In this document: positions 1-8,254 of the stretch, piece after piece
Numbering within the stretch: the stretch's first letter is position 1
Layout of the letters: every line of letters begins with the position of its first letter
Origin: Treponema sp. UBA4267
GTDB lineage: Bacteria; Spirochaetota; Spirochaetia; Treponematales; Treponemataceae
DNA length: 64,000 nucleotides
Reading direction: 5' to 3'
NCBI GenBank assembly: GCA_002395155.1
Contig: DGWD01000035.1
Coordinates: forward strand, 32,874-96,873
Notes under the pieces: generated by a model
What the model saw: the letters and a program-made list of their open reading frames with translations, nothing else
The model's database searches: none
What the model was told of the DNA's origin: nothing
Translations under genes and position numbers: made by a program

Positions 1-788
1 TTTAAAACATTTATGGTTTGAGATGTAGAGAATAAAAGAATATTGCTCGTATTAAAAAAACTTAATTCAACTTCATAAACTCCACAAGGAATACTGTTTA
101 TGCTTAGAGTTGCAGATGTTCCGCTAAGAGAAATTGATGGAGAAAGGGAATTCCATACAGGATTACTGGAAGTTGCACTTGCAGAAGTAACATTACTGTC
201 AACTGTCATATTTAATTCTATAGAACCATTTCCATCTGTTACTGGTGTCAAATAAAACAAATGTGAAAGAGGTGTTTCTAAGGGGCCTGGAGTTGTGTAT
301 GAAGCTTGTAAAATGGTTACGTTATCGGAGTTCTTAATTCCACAAGTTATTGTGTATATTGCCCCCATGGTTAAAGACATTTCAAATAAACCGGAATTTG
401 AAGTGCTAAAGCTTCCCGAAAATGTGTTTCCATTTGAATCGGTTGCTGTGGCAAAAAATGTAAAACTGTCGGAGGTAAAGTCTAAAGTTGGTGTAGCGGT
501 TCTAGCAGGATTTTCATTTGTTTTGGATGTCTGTAAGGAAAGTATTTGGGAAGAAATAGCACCCTCTGTCTGTAATTGGCCTGTAAAAAGGACAGTTTTT
601 TCATTTTCGCTTGTGTCAGTGATTTGTTGTAAATTGTCAAATGTGCTGTCGTCAATAATAATGTTATTTGTACAAGAAGCTAAAAAGATGAAGAGAAGGG
701 GGAGAATTAATATTGAATTGAAAGATTTTAATCTCTTTTTCTTTATTAGCTTTCTTATAGAAGTGTTGATTTCAAACAGTAATTTCAT
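1..788 (-). CDS. Partial exported lipoprotein, 3' end beyond the window
   Basis: An open frame on the minus strand starts with ATG at 788 and runs without a stop to base 1, so at least 262 residues are present and the C-terminus lies outside. The N-terminus has a long basic stretch (RKLIKKKRLK), a hydrophobic run and the lipobox LASC with the likely lipidated Cys at residue 39. After it comes a Ser/Thr/Asn-rich region of the kind seen in beta-rich surface lipoproteins. A Shine-Dalgarno AGGAAG lies 5 bases before the ATG. The first 20 or so residues make an unusually long n-region, so the true start could differ. I do not recognise a family and propose no function. Confidence 0.8.
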   Translation of the reverse strand, partial: MKLLFEINTSIRKLIKKKRLKSFNSILILPLLFIFLASCTNNIIIDDSTFDNLQQITDTSENEKTVLFTGQLQTEGAISSQILSLQTSKTNENPARTATPTLDFTSDSFTFFATATDSNGNTFSGSFSTSNSGLFEMSLTMGAIYTITCGIKNSDNVTILQASYTTPGPLETPLSHLFYLTPVTDGNGSIELNMTVDSNVTSASATSSNPVWNSLSPSISLSGTSATLSINSIPCGVYEVELSFFNTSNILLFSTSQTINVL

Positions 789-883
789 ACAACTTCCTAT
801 ATCTAATTAGAATATAACAAGTTTATCATAACTATCTTGGAAAAACTACTTTTATTATTGAATATTACTAAGTAAAAAACTTA

Positions 884-2071
884 TCATTCTCCGCTTAGTG
901 CAATAACAGGATCCAGTTTAGCGGCTCTGCTTGCAGGGTTTAGACCAAAAAAGATTCCTACAAAAACGCTGAATACAAAGGCAAAGGCACATGCACCCCA
1001 GTTGATTATAAAATCGTTGGCCTGAACGTATTCTACAGCCAGACTAATTAATATTCCAAGAATAATTCCCATAATTCCACCAATTAAAGTGATGCTGGCC
1101 GATTCCACCAGAAACTGCTGCCTTATATCTGCGGGGCTCGCACCAAGGGCCTTTCTTATTCCAATTTCTTGTTTTCGTTCTGTAACGGTTACAATCATAA
1201 TATTCATAATTCCAATTCCACCTACCAGCAAAGAAATTGCCGCAATAGCACTAAGCATAATGCTCATGGTACTGGTAATTTCGCTCATCTGATCCAGCAT
1301 AGACTGCATGCTTGTTACACTTACCGAACCTTCTGTGCCAGATTTTTCTGTACAGTAGTCTTCCAGAATATCTACAAGTTCACTGGCTCTTTGGTTTGAA
1401 ACTGCCTGTACCATTACACTTGCAGCTGCAGGATTTGGCTGGATTTTTTTTGAATAAAATCCACGTGGAATATAGGCAGAGCCGTTTTCCATGCCTGTAG
1501 TTTGGTCTGCAAGTACTCCTACAATTTCAAAACCAAAAGAAACATTACTGGCAACCAGAATTATTTTTTTTCCAACGGCATCTCCAGCTGGGAAAAAACT
1601 TTCTGCTGTATCATGGCTTAGAATGATTTTTTGCATGCCTTCTTCATCATCTGTAACCGAAAAGAAAGAACCCGATTCCAGTTCCATGCCATACATTTCC
1701 AGGTAACCATATTCAATTGCAGAAGTGTTTATGGTAGATGAAGTTTCTCCGTAGGTTAGGGTGGTGCTCAGGTTGTTTTTATACCAGACTTTTTCAATGC
1801 CTTCAATTTGAGCAAAAAGGTCTTCGCGGAAACTTTCGTCAAATGTAAGGGTAACAGAATCGCGGCGTCTTCGCATAAAACCAGAACTAATGCTTACAAC
1901 ATCAAGGCCTGCAGTTCCAAAGGTATTTTCTACTTTTTTGGTGGAGGAAGACCCCATACTTGTAATTACGATTACGGAAGCAACTCCAATAATAATTCCT
2001 AAAAGAGAAAGAAAAGTTCTTGTTTTACTTCTTCTAAAATTGTTCAGTGCATATAAAAAATCTTCAAACAT
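884..2071 (-). CDS. MacB/FtsX-type ABC transporter permease
   Basis: Inner-membrane permease of a tripartite efflux system, 395 residues from the ATG at 2071. That start is preferred over an in-frame ATG at 2119 because AGGAG sits 5 bases before it. The first transmembrane helix follows residues RRSKTRTFLSLLGIIIGVAS. A periplasmic MacB-core-like region covers about residues 45-260, and three more helices follow in the C-terminal FtsX domain, with the usual GIGIMNIMIVTVTERKQEIG motif. It is the last gene of a four-gene operon; the ATPase gene ends 37 bases upstream. In this family the permease works with a separate ATPase and couples to an adaptor and TolC. The substrate (drug, peptide or lipoprotein) is not evident. 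Confidence 0.9.
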   Translation of the reverse strand: MFEDFLYALNNFRRSKTRTFLSLLGIIIGVASVIVITSMGSSSTKKVENTFGTAGLDVVSISSGFMRRRRDSVTLTFDESFREDLFAQIEGIEKVWYKNNLSTTLTYGETSSTINTSAIEYGYLEMYGMELESGSFFSVTDDEEGMQKIILSHDTAESFFPAGDAVGKKIILVASNVSFGFEIVGVLADQTTGMENGSAYIPRGFYSKKIQPNPAAASVMVQAVSNQRASELVDILEDYCTEKSGTEGSVSVTSMQSMLDQMSEITSTMSIMLSAIAAISLLVGGIGIMNIMIVTVTERKQEIGIRKALGASPADIRQQFLVESASITLIGGIMGIILGILISLAVEYVQANDFIINWGACAFAFVFSVFVGIFFGLNPASRAAKLDPVIALSGE

Positions 2072-2108
2072 AAAATCTCCTGTTGAACAGATGGGGCAAG
2101 TCCTGGTG

Positions 2109-2786
2109 CTAGCTTTCAATTAAACCGTCAAATATTTTGATGCAGCGTTCTACCGAATTTCCAATTCTGGGGTCATGGGTTACAATGATGACGGTTGTGC
2201 CGTTTGTTTTATTTATTTCCCTAAAAAGTTCCATAACCTGAACTCCAGTTTCACTATCAAGGGCACCAGTTGGTTCATCGGCTAGAAGAATTTTGGGTCT
2301 GGTGATCATGGCACGGGCAATTGCGACTCTTTGCTTTTGTCCTCCAGAAAGTTCGTGGGGCCGGTGATTAAGTCTTTCTCCTAATCCAACTGCTTTTAGG
2401 GCCTCTTTTGCTCTTTCAAGCCTTTCTCCTTTATCAACCTTCTGGTACTTTAGGGGCAGCATAACATTTTCCAAAACTGTCATAGCAGGAATAAGATGGT
2501 ACTGCTGGAAAACAAAACCAATTGTAATGTTTCTTAGCTGGGCGAGTTCTTTTTCGTTCATCACAGCGGTTTCTCTGCCGTTTATTGCCACAAGACCGCT
2601 GGAAGGCCTGTCCAGGCAACCAATCATATTCATACAAGTGGATTTGCCAGACCCTGAAGGTCCCATAATTGCAGTAAATTCGCCCTGTTCTATTTCAAAA
2701 GAAATGCCTCTTAAGGCTTGAACCTGGTTATCTCCCATAAAGTAGGTTTTTACAACTTTATCAAGTTTTACAACTGTTTCGCTCAT
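2109..2786 (-). CDS. MacB/LolD-type ABC transporter ATP-binding protein
   Basis: Cytoplasmic ATPase of the efflux operon, 225 residues from the ATG at 2786, which has GAGG about 6 bases upstream; an in-frame ATG at 2804 is less likely. It carries Walker A GPSGSGKST, the Q-loop region FVFQQYHLIPAMTVLENV, the signature LSGGQKQR, Walker B ILLADEPTG and the switch His in VTHD. This is the length and motif set of the MacB/LolD subfamily that energises FtsX-type permeases by mechanotransmission. It lies between the adaptor and permease genes, which fixes its partners. No unusual residues were seen. Confidence 0.95.
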   Translation of the reverse strand: MSETVVKLDKVVKTYFMGDNQVQALRGISFEIEQGEFTAIMGPSGSGKSTCMNMIGCLDRPSSGLVAINGRETAVMNEKELAQLRNITIGFVFQQYHLIPAMTVLENVMLPLKYQKVDKGERLERAKEALKAVGLGERLNHRPHELSGGQKQRVAIARAMITRPKILLADEPTGALDSETGVQVMELFREINKTNGTTVIIVTHDPRIGNSVERCIKIFDGLIES

Positions 2787-2836
2787 AAACGCCTCTTGTT
2801 TCAAATTGCTGTGTTTAAGCTTTTAGATGATGGAGT

Positions 2837-3910
2837 TTACATTCCTGGTGGTGGTCCGCCGGCTCCAGCACCGCCGCCCGTTCCGTTTCCACCGCCGGCT
2901 CTGCCGAAGCCTCCCTGACCTCCCATTCCGCCTTCGCGGTTTTTGTTCCAGCCAGATGATTTAGGTTTTGTAAGCTGTTTTAATACTTCGCCACCAGAAA
3001 GGCCTTCCAAAATTTTGACATATTCTTTGCCATAACGTTGAACGCTAACATTTATAACTTTGCCTGAACGTGCAAGTTCGACATAGGCCTGGCCATCTTC
3101 ATCATAAGCAATGGCGTACCTTGAAACTACAAGATTTTCTTCTGTAGGGCTAAGTTCAATTTTTCCGGTAAAAGAAAAGTTTGGCAAAATTGCAGCAGGG
3201 TAATTATCAATTCTAACTTTGGCAGTAACAACGGTTGCTCCTCGGGAAGTTATTTCGCCAATTGCAGGCCAGCCTGTTACATATCCTTCTACAGTTTCAT
3301 TTTCCAGGGCGGAGAAAGTAAAGTTTACCTTTTGTCCAACAGCCAGTTTTTGTACATCTGTTTCGGCAATTTCAACTTCGGCGGTCAAATAATCAATGTT
3401 TACTAAAGTTCCAACTGTATCTTTTGCTTCAAGGGAATCTCCAACGGCAACGTCTAAATCTGCTACAATTCCGTCAAAGGTTGCTACAACCTGGCGATCG
3501 GCAATTTTTTGTACAAGAGAAAGTCTCTGGGTCTCCATCAATTTTAATTCTCTTTCTGAGCCAGAAATTCTTGTGGTGGCCATATCGTAATCGTGCTTGG
3601 CAAGGTTGTATTGTTCTGTAGTATCATCCAGCTGCAAAATAACATCGCCTTTTTTTACTTTGTCGCCGGCCTGAACATAAACTGCAAGAACGGTCCCGTC
3701 GCTTAAGGCCTGTAAAGTCTGTTCCTGGGCGGCCGCAACTGTTCCAGAAATTTCTATTACATTTTCGTAAGTTTCCTTGTTTACAGTGTAGAATACATTT
3801 TCTTTGTTTTTATTTGCCAAAAGATTTCTGATTAAGAAAAGTAGTCCCCCAATCACTATAATTCCTATTCCCGTAAAAAGGGCAATTTTAATTATTTTCT
3901 TTTTCTGCAT
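2837..3910 (-). CDS. Periplasmic adaptor (membrane fusion protein) of efflux system
   Basis: MacA/HlyD-type adaptor of 357 residues. The ATG at 3910 is chosen because GGGAGCG lies just upstream and the protein then begins with a basic tip and one membrane anchor (MQKKKIIKIALFTGIGIIVI...). After this come the barrel-sandwich half with QALSDGTVLAVYVQAGDKVKKGDVI, a short alpha-hairpin, the second lipoyl half (ATFDGIVADLDVAVGDSLEAK) and beta-barrel regions. The hairpin is short compared with E. coli MacA. The last 30 residues are almost only Gly with some Pro, Ala and Arg (GGMGGQGGFGRAGGGNGTGG onward), an odd flexible tail. It should bridge the MacB-like permease and the TolC-like channel encoded by its neighbours. 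Confidence 0.9.
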   Translation of the reverse strand: MQKKKIIKIALFTGIGIIVIGGLLFLIRNLLANKNKENVFYTVNKETYENVIEISGTVAAAQEQTLQALSDGTVLAVYVQAGDKVKKGDVILQLDDTTEQYNLAKHDYDMATTRISGSERELKLMETQRLSLVQKIADRQVVATFDGIVADLDVAVGDSLEAKDTVGTLVNIDYLTAEVEIAETDVQKLAVGQKVNFTFSALENETVEGYVTGWPAIGEITSRGATVVTAKVRIDNYPAAILPNFSFTGKIELSPTEENLVVSRYAIAYDEDGQAYVELARSGKVINVSVQRYGKEYVKILEGLSGGEVLKQLTKPKSSGWNKNREGGMGGQGGFGRAGGGNGTGGGAGAGGPPPGM

Positions 3911-3938
3911 ATTTCGCTCCCTGTTTTTTGTCCTATTC

Positions 3939-5381
3939 TTAATCTGCAACAAAAAGGCTTTGAAGCTCGTTGTTGTAGATGATGAAGTCAATTAAATTAC
4001 TTATTAGCTTTACCTTGTAATTTTTTGCATTAGATAAAGCCGAAAGGTATTCGCTTTCTTTTATAAGGCCTGCCTTATAGTGGGTTTCAAGTTGATTTGC
4101 CAGGTCCTGGTACATGGTGTAGCTTTCGTTGTAGCTTTGTTTATTCCATTGCAAATCTTGAAGTTCCTGTTCTTTATCAACCTTAACTGTTTCAAAATTT
4201 GTTCTTGCATTTTCAATTGCCAAAAGCTCCTGTTCTTCGGTAAGGTCGTTCGTTTTTTTTGTTATGGAGTTTTGAAAAAATGTTGATGGAGAAAGGCTGG
4301 CACTAAATGTGTAAGCAGGATTGCCTCCCTGTACAGGAATACTGACCCCTGCTGTTAGATTAAGGCCGCCAATTGTAGAAGTAAGTCCTGTATCTATAGT
4401 GTTTGATGATGTTGTTGAATTGTTGAAGGTGTAACCTCCGTTTGCTGAAAGTGTAAAACTTTTATTGGCAGATCTGGAAAGTGAATTAATTTCGTAGGTC
4501 CAGAGGGCTTCTTCAATTTCTGTATATTTATCTGCTTCAAAGTCTTCTATATTTAAGGCTTGTACCTGGGGCAGGTCAGAAGGAATTAAATCGTAAAAAT
4601 CTGTATCTTGATCCAGGGTGATTTCGTAACCGCATTTTTTATAAAAGAGCAAATAATCGTGGATTAAGGAACGGATTTTGCTGTCTATATCATGCTGGTC
4701 TGACATTACTTTCATTTGGGCTAATTTGTAGGTAGATGATGCTGTAGAATAGCCTTTTGCCTTTATGCTTTCAAAGTCGATTGTATCGGTGTAAAGCTGG
4801 GTCTGGGCTGTAATAATTTCGCTGGTACTTGTAAGCAGGGCTTTTAGCTGGGTGTAAAAGTCTGTTTCGCTCTGGAGTGCTTGTTTTTGAAGGTTGCGTT
4901 TGGCCTGGGTAAGGTTTCTTTGGGCTGTTAAAAGGGTAATTTTTCTAGATAATGATGATGAAGAAACAAGGTCAACTGAAAGGTTTAGTTTTGTGTCGCT
5001 TAGGGAGTTGGAATCCGAATTGGAATTGGCAAAGTCCCAGTTTGTTATGCTGGCTCCACTACTTGCCGAAAGAGTCAGGTTTGAAGCTTGTGGGAGGCTG
5101 GCACTTACGCCTGCAGATTTTACGGTAAGAGTAGATTTGTCTCCAAGGGTTTGAATTGTTACGCTTCCTGTTGAAAGTGTTATGTCGAATCCTTCTTCAA
5201 TTTTGCTGGATTGCAGGGCTAACTGGGCTTTTTCTGCTTCAATTGTAAGGTCTTTTAAGTTGGAATCGTTTTTAAGGTAGGAATAAAACAGTTCCTGAGT
5301 TGAAATTTTTTCAAAGGAAAACAAATTGTGTGTTCCTAGGGAAATAATTGTAATTGCTAAAAAAGATAATGTTTTCTTCAT
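3939..5381 (-). CDS. TolC-family outer-membrane efflux channel
   Basis: First gene of the efflux operon, 480 residues from the ATG at 5381 (GGGAGCC just upstream). A signal peptide (MKKTLSFLAITIISLGTHNL) is followed by two long Gln/Lys/Leu-rich helical stretches with heptad character and Ser/Thr/Asn-rich beta segments (about residues 60-130 and 300-360). That is the TolC plan of two repeats, each with a beta part and coiled-coil hairpins. The sequence is divergent, so the call rests on architecture and on the adaptor, ATPase and permease genes downstream. It should form the outer-membrane exit duct. The 28-base gap to the adaptor gene supports co-transcription. Confidence 0.8.
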   Translation of the reverse strand: MKKTLSFLAITIISLGTHNLFSFEKISTQELFYSYLKNDSNLKDLTIEAEKAQLALQSSKIEEGFDITLSTGSVTIQTLGDKSTLTVKSAGVSASLPQASNLTLSASSGASITNWDFANSNSDSNSLSDTKLNLSVDLVSSSSLSRKITLLTAQRNLTQAKRNLQKQALQSETDFYTQLKALLTSTSEIITAQTQLYTDTIDFESIKAKGYSTASSTYKLAQMKVMSDQHDIDSKIRSLIHDYLLFYKKCGYEITLDQDTDFYDLIPSDLPQVQALNIEDFEADKYTEIEEALWTYEINSLSRSANKSFTLSANGGYTFNNSTTSSNTIDTGLTSTIGGLNLTAGVSIPVQGGNPAYTFSASLSPSTFFQNSITKKTNDLTEEQELLAIENARTNFETVKVDKEQELQDLQWNKQSYNESYTMYQDLANQLETHYKAGLIKESEYLSALSNAKNYKVKLISNLIDFIIYNNELQSLFVAD

Positions 5382-5416
5382 GCAAGGCTCCCGTTTCTTT
5401 ATCATTGTTAAATAAA

Positions 5417-5489
5417 ATATACTTTCTTAAGAGCTCTATTTCTTTAAACGAAAATTAGTAAAAGATTAGAAAACTCTAAGAAAGTATAT
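5417..5489. repeat. Long inverted repeat upstream of the efflux operon
   Basis: The arm ATATACTTTCTTA at 5417-5429 is perfectly complementary to 5477-5489, and after one bulged A the pairing continues (GAG 5431-5433 with CTC 5474-5476). The spacer is about 40 bases. It lies between the TraB-family stop (5560) and the tolC start (5381). A TATATT box at 5416-5421 on the minus strand falls in the near arm and could be the operon's -10, with no good -35. It may be a paired regulator site or an RNA hairpin; no T-run makes it a clear terminator. Confidence 0.55.
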
Positions 5490-5559
5490 CTAAACAGAAG
5501 TTTGCAAAGATTTATAAAATCTTTCTTTATAAAATGTAATTGTTTTGTTTATGTTTTAC

Positions 5560-6750
5560 TCATGCCTGATTCATGTTTGAGAGCTGGCCAATAATATCTG
5601 CACCTGCAACAAATGTTCCAATAGCAGAACCCAGAGTAGACATTATAAAAATAAGCAAAATACGAAGAATTCTGTTTTTATAAAAGCCCTTTAAGCTTGA
5701 AACATCATCCTGGAGGGTTTCCATATCTGAAACTCTTGGTTTGCATACGATTGCCTGAATAAGGGCTGTACAAAAACCAATTCCTACAAATGGACAAAGG
5801 GATGTAAGTGGGGCTCCTACAAAGGCAATTACAATTGTAAGAGGGTGGGCTGCAGCAATTGCCGAAAGTATGGCGGCTGGTATTGAATTCCATAAGAACC
5901 AGGTTGTAAGCATTTGACTTCCGGCCTTTGCTCCACCATAAATAAATCCTGCTACAATTAATCCAATTATAAGGGCTGGAATAAGCCACATAAAGATTTT
6001 TCCAACAATTCCTTTTGGTGGCAGCTGGGAAATTTCTTCTACATCTGGGCTTTCCTGGCCGGCAGCAAGTTTGTTCAGGTGGGCTTCAACACCAGGCAGG
6101 TGTCCGGCTCCAAGAACTGCTACAATGTTGTTTCCTTTAGAAGTCCAAATTTTACTGGCAAGGAACTTGTCTCTTTCATCAATAAGAACTGCTTTAATTA
6201 CAGGCATATCTTTAGAAAGTTCGTTCATCATGGAATCCATTTCGCTGTTGTTTTTAAGCTTTTCTACTTCTTCTGGTTCTATTTCTTCTTTTGAGAAAGC
6301 ACTGGAAAGTAAAAGTGCAAAAAGTTTAATTTTGCCCCAGAAGGAGTTTTTTCCCCAGGCACGTTTCAAAGTTATTTGAATAGGACGGTCTACCAGCGAA
6401 GTAGGAATGTTTAGTTCCTTGGCCACTTTTATAGCGGCAAGCATTTCGTCTCCAGGTTTTACTCCAGCGTTTAAGCCCATTCTTCTTTGGAAAGAAGCAA
6501 GAATAAGGTTTGCCAGCATAAGGAAGCCTTCGTGGCGTTTTAAAACCTTTACAATATCAAGCTGGCTATATTTATTTGGATTTTGGATTGAATCTGCACG
6601 TTTTTCGTCCAGTTCAATTGCAACACAGTCTGGTTTAATTTCTTTGATAGTGTTTTCTACTTCTTCTATACTCTCTTTAGAAACGTGTGCTGTTCCTACA
6701 AGAGTGATTGTTCTTCCATTAAGTTCTAATTTTTTCTGAGTCTGGCTCAT
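5560..6750 (-). CDS. TraB/PrgY family membrane protein
   Basis: 396 residues. The N-terminal half has the family's conserved motifs: LVGTAHVSKES near the start, AIELDEKRA around residue 50 and AVLGAGHLPGV around residue 220, which in TraB/TIKI-type proteins are proposed metal or catalytic sites. The C-terminal 150 residues contain about four hydrophobic helices (FMWLIPALIIGLIVAGFIYG onward), so the enzyme-like domain is membrane-tethered. Family members are linked to pheromone shutdown in enterococci and to metalloprotease-like activity in eukaryotes; the bacterial role is unsettled. Its ATG overlaps the stop of the upstream TPR lipoprotein gene by ATGA, which implies translational coupling and a shared process. 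Confidence 0.88.
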   Translation of the reverse strand: MSQTQKKLELNGRTITLVGTAHVSKESIEEVENTIKEIKPDCVAIELDEKRADSIQNPNKYSQLDIVKVLKRHEGFLMLANLILASFQRRMGLNAGVKPGDEMLAAIKVAKELNIPTSLVDRPIQITLKRAWGKNSFWGKIKLFALLLSSAFSKEEIEPEEVEKLKNNSEMDSMMNELSKDMPVIKAVLIDERDKFLASKIWTSKGNNIVAVLGAGHLPGVEAHLNKLAAGQESPDVEEISQLPPKGIVGKIFMWLIPALIIGLIVAGFIYGGAKAGSQMLTTWFLWNSIPAAILSAIAAAHPLTIVIAFVGAPLTSLCPFVGIGFCTALIQAIVCKPRVSDMETLQDDVSSLKGFYKNRILRILLIFIMSTLGSAIGTFVAGADIIGQLSNMNQA

Positions 6751-8195
6751 TCTTTAAGTCCCCATTCTGCAATTCTATATTCAAAGAACATTGGAGCCTG
6801 CATGTTTGTTACTTTTCCATAATATTCTTTTGCAAGTTCATTTGCTTTGATAATTTCGCAGTAAAGTCCCATGTAGAATAGCATTTTACCCTTGATGTTA
6901 CTATCACTTTCTTTGTTGATTTTTTGAGTAAGCTGGCTTTCGGCATTCCTACTATATGTGTCTCCAAAGAATCTTACCATTGCATATTCGTTTGAGTTAT
7001 AGTCCATTTTCTTTAACTGAGCGGCTATAACTTTTTTTGCCCCCTGAGGATTGTCCATTTTGTAGTAGCAGGCTGCAATCATAAGAGCATATGCCCAGTT
7101 TAAATGATTAAGTTTTGGGTCGCTTGCACGGTAGTTGTAGGCTGTATTAAAAAGTTTGATTGCTTCTGCATAGTTTTTCTGGTGGTATTCCAAAATTGCG
7201 GCAGATTCGTAGGCGTAATAGTAGTTAGGATTTGTTTCAATTACCTTGTGGTAATTTTTTAGGGCTAAATCGAACTTTTCTAAATCATCATAATTGCCGG
7301 CAAGATATGCGTATGCCAAAAAGTAGTCTGGTTCTATTGTTGCAGCGTGTTCCCAGGCTTTTGCGGCATCATCAAACTTTCCGAGATAACGCAGATAGGT
7401 TCCGTAATCCATCCAGTAATCGTAATTTTCTGGGTCATATTTTAAGGCTTCTTCAACATAAGAAATTGCTTTGAGGTAGTTTTCGTCGTTGTAGGCCAGT
7501 TTTCCCATGTAAGCAAGGGCAGCTGAATTTTGAGGATTTTTATCTATAAGTTTCTGGAAATATACTTTCGAAGTTTTTAATTCATCTGTGTAGTAAGATG
7601 TCTGAGCATATCCAAACATTGCATCTTCGTTTTCTGGGTCGCCTTTTAAAGCTTTTGCGTATGACTGGCGGGCTAGTTTGTATTTTTTATTTAAAACATA
7701 ATCCTGGGCCTTTTGAATATTTATGGCTGGGTTGTAAGGATCCTGCTTTAAGATTTTATTGGCAATTTGGGAATAGGAAGTTTTGTCTCCCTTGGCATAG
7801 TTTGCCATGGAAATAAGTTCCAAAGCATCCATATTTTTACTGTCTATTTCCAGAACTTTATTTGCTACTGAAATTGCATTATCAAACTGGGAGTCTGAAT
7901 AATAGAGGGCCCCCAGTATCATTTTTAAGTCCAGGTCTCCTTCCAGGCTTTTTGGAATTTTTGCAAAATGATCAATTGCTCCTTTTGTGTCACCTTTTTC
8001 TAGAAGTGCCTGAAGTTCCTTTGCAAACTGAATGTTTGGAGGGTCTTTTTCCTTTTTAGGTTCACTCTTTTTTTCTTCTTTTGTGATAAGTGGAGCTTCT
8101 TTTTCAGCTGTGTCTGAATCTGGTTTTGTAGCACAGGCAGTCAGAATAAGTGCAGAAAGAATTGCAACAACTGGAAATAACTTCATTTTAATCAT
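6747..8195 (-). CDS. TPR-repeat lipoprotein
   Basis: 482 residues with signal peptide and lipobox LTAC (Cys21), then a charged linker (KEEKKSEPKKEKDPP) and a nearly continuous array of tetratricopeptide repeats to about residue 400, for example ALAYMGKLAYNDENYLKAIS and AYESAAILEYHQKNYAEAIK. It should be a periplasmic, lipid-anchored protein-protein scaffold. The start at 8195 has AAGGA 7 bases before it; a second ATG three codons later is possible. It is co-transcribed with the TraB-family gene through a 4-base overlap. The partners of the TPR surface are unknown. Confidence 0.88.
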   Translation of the reverse strand: MIKMKLFPVVAILSALILTACATKPDSDTAEKEAPLITKEEKKSEPKKEKDPPNIQFAKELQALLEKGDTKGAIDHFAKIPKSLEGDLDLKMILGALYYSDSQFDNAISVANKVLEIDSKNMDALELISMANYAKGDKTSYSQIANKILKQDPYNPAINIQKAQDYVLNKKYKLARQSYAKALKGDPENEDAMFGYAQTSYYTDELKTSKVYFQKLIDKNPQNSAALAYMGKLAYNDENYLKAISYVEEALKYDPENYDYWMDYGTYLRYLGKFDDAAKAWEHAATIEPDYFLAYAYLAGNYDDLEKFDLALKNYHKVIETNPNYYYAYESAAILEYHQKNYAEAIKLFNTAYNYRASDPKLNHLNWAYALMIAACYYKMDNPQGAKKVIAAQLKKMDYNSNEYAMVRFFGDTYSRNAESQLTQKINKESDSNIKGKMLFYMGLYCEIIKANELAKEYYGKVTNMQAPMFFEYRIAEWGLKE

Positions 8196-8216
8196 TTTCT
8201 ATTCCTTATTATATAG

Positions 8217-8245
8217 TTGAAATTAAACGAATCATTAGCTAAACT
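8217..8245 (+). promoter_or_regulatory. Sigma-70-type promoter giving a near-leaderless mRNA
   Basis: TTGAAA (8217-8222), 17-base spacer, TAAACT (8240-8245). The expected start of transcription is about 8252, only three bases before the ATG at 8255, and no Shine-Dalgarno sequence precedes that ATG. Confidence 0.5.
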
Positions 8246-8254
8246 GATAAAACG

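Noticed and set aside
295..810. Open frame on the plus strand of 171 codons
   Set aside because: It has no signal, domain or good ribosome binding site, and the opposite strand carries a convincing lipoprotein reading frame over the same bases.
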